From Spirochaetales bacterium (GTDB lineage: Bacteria; Spirochaetota; Spirochaetia; Sphaerochaetales; Sphaerochaetaceae), in NCBI GenBank assembly GCA_022771185.1, contig JALFCJ010000056.1, positions 1 to 7,579 of the forward strand: a DNA stretch of 7,579 nucleotides, written 5' to 3'. The notes below the pieces were generated by a model. That model saw nothing but the letters and a program-made list of their open reading frames with translations, was not told the DNA's origin and did not search any database. Position 1 is the first letter of the stretch. Each line of letters opens with the position of its first letter. This document shows positions 1-5,620 of this stretch, piece after piece. A program made the position numbers and the translations under genes.

Positions 1-152
1 TGTTGAATTTCAATGGTGGAAGATTCTATATAGATGACTACTACTTCCATGGTACTGAAAGAGAATGGAAAGAGAATTATGGAAACCATTGGTTAAATAG
101 AAGAGCAAGACGTATTCACACAACAGATGGTGTAGTATTTGATAACGAGTGA
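1..152 (+). CDS. C-terminal end of an unrecognised protein (5' end outside window)
   Basis: An open frame enters from the left edge (first full codon at base 3) and ends at TGA 150-152, giving 49 residues. The peptide is rich in aromatic and charged residues. It runs through GGRFYIDDYYFHGTERE, then a basic stretch with NRRARR, and ends VVFDNE. I do not recognise the family. No membrane segment or signal is visible in this tail. It is accepted as coding because the frame is open to the edge, its codon use (AGA for arginine) matches the neighbours, and its stop lies directly against the ATG of the next gene, the usual arrangement of two co-translated genes. What it does cannot be told from this fragment. 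Confidence 0.6.
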   Translation, partial: LNFNGGRFYIDDYYFHGTEREWKENYGNHWLNRRARRIHTTDGVVFDNE

Positions 153-653
153 ATGATGACGAAAACTATATTTGAAATAAGAGAAACAATCGAAGGCCTC
201 AAAAAAGAGAGAGATAGGCTCATTGAAAGAGGAAAAAAGTTATCTCTCTTTTCTGCCTTTGATAGAGAATACAAGGAGACGGTCAGACCAGAGTATGACT
301 ATGATGAATATCAAGAAAAAATTGAAATAATAAACAAAAGAATAAGAAATCTTACGAAGGAGGCTGTCTCATATTTAGTCAATACCAAAGTTGCTGAATG
401 TGGCGATATGACAATTCTTGAAGCTCTTTTATATGTAGATGAGCTGGGAGAAAAAGAAGAGAGACTTTATGCCATGAGTACTCACCAGGAGATGGAAAGA
501 AAAAATAATCCATATCGCCCAGAGTATGAATATATAAACTACGACAAAAGTAGAGTTGAGGAAGAGTACAAAAAGACTAAGGCAGAGCTGGAGAGAATAA
601 AGATGTGTGTAGATTTCTATATTTTTGAGCTCTCTTCTAACTATGAGACGTAA
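153..653 (+). CDS. Small coiled-coil protein, possibly DIP1984-like (septicolysin-type) family
   Basis: The product has 166 residues and is charged and mainly helical. A first helix pair (about 3-35 and 50-70) is followed by a central TILEALLYVDEL segment near 87-98, a tyrosine-rich stretch near 119-130 (PYRPEYEYINYD), and a last helix ending in an acidic tail. The layout of an INxxIRxLT-like helix, a TIxEAL helix and a closing helix resembles the DIP1984-like proteins, whose length is similar. That assignment is from memory and tentative, and the biological role of the family is not established. There is no signal peptide or membrane segment. The start is ATG 153 or the adjacent ATG 156. No good Shine-Dalgarno precedes either, so coupling to the upstream stop codon is likely. 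The TAA stop (651-653) abuts the stop of the convergent regulator gene. Confidence 0.75.
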   Translation: MMTKTIFEIRETIEGLKKERDRLIERGKKLSLFSAFDREYKETVRPEYDYDEYQEKIEIINKRIRNLTKEAVSYLVNTKVAECGDMTILEALLYVDELGEKEERLYAMSTHQEMERKNNPYRPEYEYINYDKSRVEEEYKKTKAELERIKMCVDFYIFELSSNYET

Positions 654-1874
654 TCAGAGTCTCTTTGAGTGTTGACTTCTATACTCTGAAGGTGTGAGGT
701 TTGTTACACTACGAAAGACTTTCGTAAAATAGTTATAGTCTTCATATCCTACATAGCTAGATATTTCCTTGATTGAAAGCTCCGAGTTTTCCAGGAGCTT
801 TTTTGCATGATAGCATCGAGTGTCTCGAATGAAAGAAGAGACAGTGTATCCCGTCTCTTTAAGAAATCTTCTTGTAAGATTAGCTTTTGACATTGCAGCA
901 ATATCTATAAGGACGGAAAGGGATATTTCTTCAGGGTAATGGAGGCGGATATAATCAACACATCTTGATATGGCTGGGGAAAGGTTAGAAAACAAAGACC
1001 TTGCCTTCCTTGCTTCTTCTGCCAGCTTTATTACCATTTCCAGCGTTATTTTTGTAATCCTTTCGGTATTTGTCTCTGTATTTATCTTCTGGACAGCACT
1101 TTGAGTAATCCTATCGATTGTGACTACATTTACTCCAGCTTCCTCAGCTGCTTTTCTTGTTAGTGTCCTGAGTACCGACATACCCGAGGATGCGTTTTTC
1201 GCATAGAATTCCAAGAATAGGGAAGGATCGTTATTACTTGAAAAGTGGATCATTTCAGAGATTGCTGTTCTGAGTTCTTCTACATTTCCTTCCCTTACCA
1301 TTCTTATAAAACTATTCTCGATATCGTATCGTCTGTAGATGGAGGAGTAGTCTACGCTGTACTCTTTTATTACTTCTTCGTTTCTCTTTTCCTTTATATT
1401 TCCTTCTATTCTGATGAATCCAAATTCATTTTCTGAGGGTGAAAAGGATTGGATAATAGAAGTAATAAGCTTCATCATGCGGGTAGAGGAAAGAAGGGGA
1501 AGGGAAGTGTAGTAGAGCTCTAAAGATGGAAGAAAAGAAGCAGTAAAGGAAGAGGAAGCAAGAATGCGTTCCATTTTCTCTCTGTCCCACTCTTTTCTGA
1601 CAAATGGGTAAGAAATCCAAGTTGAACCCTTGAAACGAAATATAATCATTCCGATTCCTAGGAAATCGATGACGCGGTAATATGTGTTTTGCTTAATATC
1701 TGATATAAGAGACAGAAGTTCAGGCTTAGTGAAAAGGGGCTGGAGATCCTTATTGAAACAGTTAGTTTTTTCATATTCATCCAACAAAGAATCATTGCCA
1801 TTGTAACAGGTAAAAATACAGCCTGTTATGTTCATTAGAAGTGTGGAAAAGTCATTATCTGAATATTTAAGCAT
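654..1874 (-). CDS. AraC/XylS-family transcriptional regulator
   Basis: The 406-residue protein carries a C-terminal AraC-type DNA-binding domain at about 300-402. The first helix-turn-helix lies near 317-340 (LSVLIDIAAMSKANLTRRF) and the second near 366-390, followed by the family signature VGYEDYNYFTKVFRS and LTPSEYR. The N-terminal 130 residues contain YYRVIDFLGIGMIIF and a WISYPFVRKE segment. They look like the sensor region of Firmicutes-type AraC regulators found beside sugar genes. Residues 228-295 form a helical linker (LRTLTRKAAEEAGV). It is transcribed divergently from the transporter and glycosidase operon, so it most likely controls that operon, probably as an activator; the inducer is unknown. 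The ATG at 1874 has no clear Shine-Dalgarno and sits about 8 nt from the predicted transcription start. M14 is an alternative start but also lacks a ribosome site. The family call is firm and the target operon is inferred. Confidence 0.93.
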   Translation of the reverse strand: MLKYSDNDFSTLLMNITGCIFTCYNGNDSLLDEYEKTNCFNKDLQPLFTKPELLSLISDIKQNTYYRVIDFLGIGMIIFRFKGSTWISYPFVRKEWDREKMERILASSSFTASFLPSLELYYTSLPLLSSTRMMKLITSIIQSFSPSENEFGFIRIEGNIKEKRNEEVIKEYSVDYSSIYRRYDIENSFIRMVREGNVEELRTAISEMIHFSSNNDPSLFLEFYAKNASSGMSVLRTLTRKAAEEAGVNVVTIDRITQSAVQKINTETNTERITKITLEMVIKLAEEARKARSLFSNLSPAISRCVDYIRLHYPEEISLSVLIDIAAMSKANLTRRFLKETGYTVSSFIRDTRCYHAKKLLENSELSIKEISSYVGYEDYNYFTKVFRSVTNLTPSEYRSQHSKRL

Positions 1875-1877
1875 ATA

Positions 1878-1904
1878 TTTCTATATATGATTATATTTTT
1901 CTAT
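1878..1904 (+). repeat. Direct repeat TTTCTAT, 20-bp period: candidate regulator half-sites
   Basis: TTTCTAT occurs at 1878-1884 and again at 1898-1904, both preceded by similar AT-rich bases (TATAT / TTATATT). The 20-bp spacing is about two helical turns, the arrangement AraC-family proteins often use with two same-facing half-sites. The region is so AT-rich that chance repetition is a real alternative. Confidence 0.3.
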
Positions 1905-1918
1905 TATTTATCCTTCAA
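1890..1918 (-). promoter_or_regulatory. Sigma70-type promoter for the araC-type gene
   Basis: Reading the minus strand, TTGAAG (plus-strand 1913-1918) is followed after exactly 17 bp by a perfect TATAAT (plus-strand 1890-1895). Transcription would begin about 7 bases further on, leaving a leader of only about 8 nt before the ATG at 1874. The -10 element sits between the two copies of the TTTCTAT repeat, so autoregulation is plausible. Confidence 0.55.
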
Positions 1919-1937
1919 CAATTTTATTCTCAAAATA

Positions 1938-1953
1938 ACAGGGGAGACTCTGT
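1938..1953 (+). promoter_or_regulatory. Short GNRA-loop hairpin in the operon leader
   Basis: ACAGGG (1938-1943) can pair with CTCTGT (1948-1953), including one G-U pair, around the loop GAGA, which fits the stable GNRA type. It lies 4 nt before the Shine-Dalgarno. It could stabilise the mRNA 5' end or affect translation, or its near-palindrome could be a protein site. The stem is short and the function is inferred only from position. Confidence 0.3.
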
Positions 1954-1957
1954 AAAA

Positions 1958-1963
1958 AAGGAG
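1958..1963 (+). promoter_or_regulatory. Shine-Dalgarno of the transporter gene
   Basis: AAGGAG stands 6 nt before ATG 1970, at the end of an A-rich run. It is the strongest ribosome site in the window and fixes the start of the first operon gene. Confidence 0.85.
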
Positions 1964-1969
1964 AATAAT

Positions 1970-3430
1970 ATGAAAAAGGGAGATTCAAATATTTCCACCA
2001 CTCCAGATGGAGTGGCTTACAGACGTGCCAAAGGTTGGAGAATTGCATTCTCAGCTTCATCAAGCGGATTAATGGGTATGACATTCTATATCCTTATGGG
2101 GTATGCAAGTTATGTAGCAAATGTTGGTTATGGTATTGCAACAGCAATAGTAGGTGTAATTTTGACAGCAACAAGAATTCTTGATGGCGTTACTGATCCT
2201 TTGGTTGCTTTCTTGATCGACAAGACAAAGACTAAGTTTGGAAAAATCAGGATTTGGGTCACAATCGGTTGGCTTGTAGAGACCTTGGCTGTTTTTATGA
2301 TGTATGTCTGGGCCAGTGGAAAGGGGCATGGAGTCATCTTCTTTATTGCCACTTATTGTGTTTATATCATCGGATACACAATGGTGAACATAACAAACCA
2401 GACAATCCCTCACGCTCTTACAAATGATCCGAAGCAGAGACCAATGGTAGGTATCTGGAGTACAGTATTCAACTACTTTGTGCCTATGCTGCTCTCTATG
2501 GCAATCATGATGTTCATTCTTCCAAAGCACGGGGAATTTAACGTTCCTATGCTTGCTGATACCTGTAAGCTCTGTGTAGCTGTTTCATTTTTAGGTCTCA
2601 TAATTACTTGTATCGGTATAACTCCTTACGACAAGATGGATTATATGGGAGCACCAGTAAAGAAAGAGAGTATTAAAGTCAGAGATATGATCTCTCTTTT
2701 CAAGTCAAACAAGGCTCTCCAGACATTTATCATCGCTGGTGCCAGTGATAAGATTGCCCAGCAGACTATTTCCCAGTCAATCATTACGACTCTTTTGTAT
2801 GGAATAATCCTTGGCAACATGCAGATATCCACAATTTTATCTGTCATCAGTATGCTCCCTTCCATTATCTTTGCCATCATCGGTGGTAAGTATGCAGGAA
2901 AACATGGAAACAAAGAGAGTACTGTAACATGGACTAGGGCATGTATGCTTGTGGCCCTTCTCTCTGTAGTATTCTTCCTTGTTTTCAGTGGCAACCCTCA
3001 TGTCATACTACAGAAGATGCCTTTGATGATTATCTTTGTTGTTTTGAACTTTGCTCTTAATGGCTGCAAAATGTGTGTCACAACAGCAAATAATGCAATG
3101 ATGGCAGATGTCATCGACTACGAATTCGATAGAAGTGGTAACTTATTGCCTGCAACTGTAACCGGAACATATGCCTTCATCGATAAGCTCATTTCATCTT
3201 TCGGCGCTCTGATTGCAACATCTTCTGTAGCTATTCTTGGTTATACCACAACTATGCCTCAGCCAGGGGACGCGTATACAAAGGGAATCTTCTGGTTCAC
3301 TATGGCTATTTATTACGGTCTTCCACTTCTTGGTTGGGCATGCACTCTTGTTGCAATGAAGTTTTCTCCTCTTTCAAAGGAAGGTATGGTGGAAGTTCAG
3401 AGTCGTATCGCATCAAAAAAGGGGAACTGA
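1970..3430 (+). CDS. GPH-family (MelB/UidB-type) sugar:cation symporter
   Basis: The 486-residue inner-membrane protein has about 12 hydrophobic segments (roughly from 30 to 463) in the major-facilitator fold. Family signatures are ILDGVTDPLVAFLIDKTKTKFGK (69-91, summarised by D72, D76, D84), the cytoplasmic motif at about 136-158 with TIPHALTND, and NNAMMADVIDYEFDRSG near 374-390. D72 and D76 fall where MelB has the two cation-site aspartates (55 and 59), so Na+ or H+ symport is likely. Positions that bind sugar in MelB (Asp19, Asp124, Trp128, Arg149 from memory) appear as Ser32, Asn140, Gln144 and Thr165, so the substrate is probably not melibiose. As first gene of the operon it should import a small beta-glycoside intact for the two cytoplasmic hydrolases downstream. 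The next start lies 3 bp past its stop. Confidence 0.93.
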   Translation: MKKGDSNISTTPDGVAYRRAKGWRIAFSASSSGLMGMTFYILMGYASYVANVGYGIATAIVGVILTATRILDGVTDPLVAFLIDKTKTKFGKIRIWVTIGWLVETLAVFMMYVWASGKGHGVIFFIATYCVYIIGYTMVNITNQTIPHALTNDPKQRPMVGIWSTVFNYFVPMLLSMAIMMFILPKHGEFNVPMLADTCKLCVAVSFLGLIITCIGITPYDKMDYMGAPVKKESIKVRDMISLFKSNKALQTFIIAGASDKIAQQTISQSIITTLLYGIILGNMQISTILSVISMLPSIIFAIIGGKYAGKHGNKESTVTWTRACMLVALLSVVFFLVFSGNPHVILQKMPLMIIFVVLNFALNGCKMCVTTANNAMMADVIDYEFDRSGNLLPATVTGTYAFIDKLISSFGALIATSSVAILGYTTTMPQPGDAYTKGIFWFTMAIYYGLPLLGWACTLVAMKFSPLSKEGMVEVQSRIASKKGN

Positions 3431-3433
3431 GGC

Positions 3434-5620
3434 ATGAGAAAAAGAATACTCTTCAATGATGGATGGGTGTTTCTAAATAATGGGGAGAGGGATGGTGTAT
3501 CCCTTCCCCATACATGGAATAAAGATGACGGAGCTACCGGTTTCGAGTACTTTAGGGGGGAGTTTACATACGAAAAGGAGTTTTCATATTCCTTGGGAAG
3601 TGGTAGAAGGCTCTTTATAGAATTTGAGGGGGTAAATAGCTCATCCACTGTCAGCTTTAATGGAGTTACGCTTGGAACACATAACGGCGGATACTCTACA
3701 TTCCGCTTTGATGTTACAGAGCTATTAAAGGAAGAGAATAGAATCGAAGTCAAAGTCGATAACTCTCCAAATGACTATGTATATCCTGAGAGAGCTGACT
3801 TCACTTTCTATGGTGGAATATATAGAGATGTATATTTAATTGAAACCGATGATGTTCATTTCCCTCTTCTCTCCAATGGAGGCCCAGGAGTAAAGGTTTA
3901 TACTCAAGTTGAAGACGGAACGGGTGTTCTCTCGTTTTCTTCAGAGTGTAATGGAGACGAGTGTGTCCTGGAGATAGGGGGGGATGAGTATCATTTTCCT
4001 GTTATCAATGGAGTTTTGGAAGGAAGGGTAAGAATAGATGGTGTCCATCTATGGGATGGAAAGAGAGACCCTTATCTATATCCTCTTACATTCTCTCTGT
4101 TATTGAAGGGAGAAATAAGGGATCAGATATCACTGAAAGTAGGTTTTAGGACAATTGAGATATTTCCAGACAAGGGCTTCTATCTAAATGGCAGAAGTTA
4201 TCCTTTGAGAGGCGTCAGTAAGCATCAGGATAGAGAAGGCAAGGGCAATGCAATTGATAGAAGCGATATGATGGAAGATATGGACATCATCCTAGAAGAG
4301 GGGGCCAACTCCATTAGACTAGCCCACTATCAACATAACCAGTATTTCTATGATCTCTGTGACGAGAAGGGAATACTTGTATGGGCTGAAATACCATTCA
4401 TCACTGTTTTCATGGAGAAAGGTGAAGAGAATACTATCTCTCAGATGACAGAACTCCTTAGCCAAAACATCCACCATGCCTCCATTTTCTGTTGGGCTCT
4501 CTCCAACGAGATAACTCTCATGGGAGTAAATGACAAATTAATTGAAAACCATAAGAAGCTGAATGATCTATGTCATTCATTTGACCCTACTAGATACACA
4601 GCTATGGCTAACCTTTTCCTCTTAGAGACTTCATCCCCTCTTCTCTCTATTCCTGATATCATAGGATATAACATCTACTATGGCTGGTATGTAGGGGAGT
4701 TGAAAGACAATGAAGAGTTCTTGGATAAGCTACATAAGGAGCACCCGGAGTATAGAGTTGCCATAACTGAGTATGGAGCAGACGCTTCAATTAATATTCA
4801 GAGCCCACTTCCTGAAAGAGGTGACTTCAGCGAAGGGTACCAGGCCCTATACCATGAGCATATGGCATCTATCATCTCAAAGCGTCCTTGGCTTTGGGGA
4901 ACCTTTGTTTGGAATATGTTCGATTTCGCAGCCAGTGGCAGAAATGAAGCTGGAGACCCAGGAAAGAACCATAAGGGCCTTGTATCTTTCGATCGAAAGA
5001 CAAAGAAAGACGCATATTGGCTCTATGCTTCTTATTGGAAAGAAGAGAAGTTTGTATATATAAGTGGACGTAGGTATAAAAACAGAGTTGAAAGTGAAAC
5101 AGAGATTAAAGTCTATTCCAACTGTGATGAAGTAAGCCTTTATATAGATGGATCCTTACTTGAAAAAAAGAAAGGTTCACATGTCTTTGTATTCAAAGCT
5201 CCTATTTCTTCTTCTCATAAAGTAATGGTCATATCATCGAAGGGGGAAAGAGATGAGATTACAATTAATAAAGTCGATACCCCGGATCCATCCTACTTCA
5301 TTCCAGGAAAGAAAGTCGTAAACTGGTTTGATAGAAAGGATGAAGATGATGATTATCTCTCCCTTAGCTCCACCCTTGGTGAAATCAGCAGAACAGAAGA
5401 AGGAGAGAAGCTAGTTTCCTCTCTGATGAATAATCTACAGAACTCTATGGCTGGAGGCATGGGAAAGGGTGTGAAGGTTTCACCGGAAATGCAACAGATG
5501 GCATTGCGTCAGCCCCTATCAAAGATACTGGCCCAGGGTGGAATAGATAGTGAATCGGAGGTCGCATTGAATCTAGACAAGGCGTTAAGAAGGATTAAGA
5601 AAAACAATGAAAAAGTTTGA
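3434..5620 (+). CDS. Glycoside hydrolase family 2 enzyme (beta-galactosidase/beta-glucuronidase type)
   Basis: The 728-residue protein has the GH2 order: a jelly-roll sugar-binding domain (about 1-137, with LPHTWN and FYGGIYRDV), an immunoglobulin-like domain (about 138-240), and a TIM barrel (about 243-535). Barrel marks are RGVSKHQD near 259, NSIRLAHYQHNQYFYDLCDEKGI near 292-314, acid/base E359 in ALSNE, nucleophile E446 in ITEYGAD, and WNMFDFA at 493-499. N512-x-K514 sits where beta-glucuronidases carry their NxK carboxylate-binding pair, but I recall related beta-galactosidases with NDKG there too, so substrate is undecided. Residues 550-613 look like a further beta domain, and 616-728 a linker plus helical tail not typical of GH2. 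There is no signal peptide, so it acts in the cytoplasm. AAGGGG at 3419-3424 is the likely ribosome site. Its end overlaps the GH1 gene by 14 bp. Confidence 0.92.
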   Translation: MRKRILFNDGWVFLNNGERDGVSLPHTWNKDDGATGFEYFRGEFTYEKEFSYSLGSGRRLFIEFEGVNSSSTVSFNGVTLGTHNGGYSTFRFDVTELLKEENRIEVKVDNSPNDYVYPERADFTFYGGIYRDVYLIETDDVHFPLLSNGGPGVKVYTQVEDGTGVLSFSSECNGDECVLEIGGDEYHFPVINGVLEGRVRIDGVHLWDGKRDPYLYPLTFSLLLKGEIRDQISLKVGFRTIEIFPDKGFYLNGRSYPLRGVSKHQDREGKGNAIDRSDMMEDMDIILEEGANSIRLAHYQHNQYFYDLCDEKGILVWAEIPFITVFMEKGEENTISQMTELLSQNIHHASIFCWALSNEITLMGVNDKLIENHKKLNDLCHSFDPTRYTAMANLFLLETSSPLLSIPDIIGYNIYYGWYVGELKDNEEFLDKLHKEHPEYRVAITEYGADASINIQSPLPERGDFSEGYQALYHEHMASIISKRPWLWGTFVWNMFDFAASGRNEAGDPGKNHKGLVSFDRKTKKDAYWLYASYWKEEKFVYISGRRYKNRVESETEIKVYSNCDEVSLYIDGSLLEKKKGSHVFVFKAPISSSHKVMVISSKGERDEITINKVDTPDPSYFIPGKKVVNWFDRKDEDDDYLSLSSTLGEISRTEEGEKLVSSLMNNLQNSMAGGMGKGVKVSPEMQQMALRQPLSKILAQGGIDSESEVALNLDKALRRIKKNNEKV

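Larger units (their letters stand above)
1875..1969. promoter_or_regulatory. Divergent control region between the araC-type gene and the glycoside operon
   Basis: This 95-bp, very AT-rich spacer separates two divergent start codons, so it must hold both promoters and probably the operator. The minus-strand promoter, a direct repeat and a leader hairpin are listed separately. For the plus strand the best -10 match is TATTAT at 1902-1907. The hexamer 17 bp upstream (TTCTAT) is a poor -35, which would suit an activator-dependent promoter. This is weak evidence in such AT-rich DNA. Confidence 0.7.

Noticed and set aside
1..653. Toxin-antitoxin or phage-defence pair at the left edge
   Set aside because: The tight spacing is suggestive, but neither protein shows a recognisable toxin, nuclease, antitoxin or DNA-binding motif, and the first is only a fragment.
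654..689. Inverted repeat TCAGAGT (654-660) / ACTCTGA (683-689) as a terminator
   Set aside because: The arms are only 7 bp with a 22-nt spacer, are AT-rich, lie inside coding sequence and have no T tract on either side.
655..1952. CAGAGTCTC at 655-663 and its inverse GAGACTCTG at 1944-1952 flanking the regulator gene, as mobile-element ends
   Set aside because: Nine matching bases over this distance are expected often by chance in a window of this size. There is no target duplication, and the gene is an ordinary regulator with its promoter inside.
2069..2994. Long open frames on the minus strand within the transporter gene
   Set aside because: They are antisense to a clearly recognisable symporter, lack ribosome sites and match no family; the peptides are Cys/His- or Ile-rich artefacts of the reverse reading.
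3397..3753. Minus-strand open frame across the transporter-GH2 junction
   Set aside because: It lies over the conserved N-terminal domain of the GH2 enzyme and has low-complexity Ser/Leu/Pro composition typical of a shadow frame.
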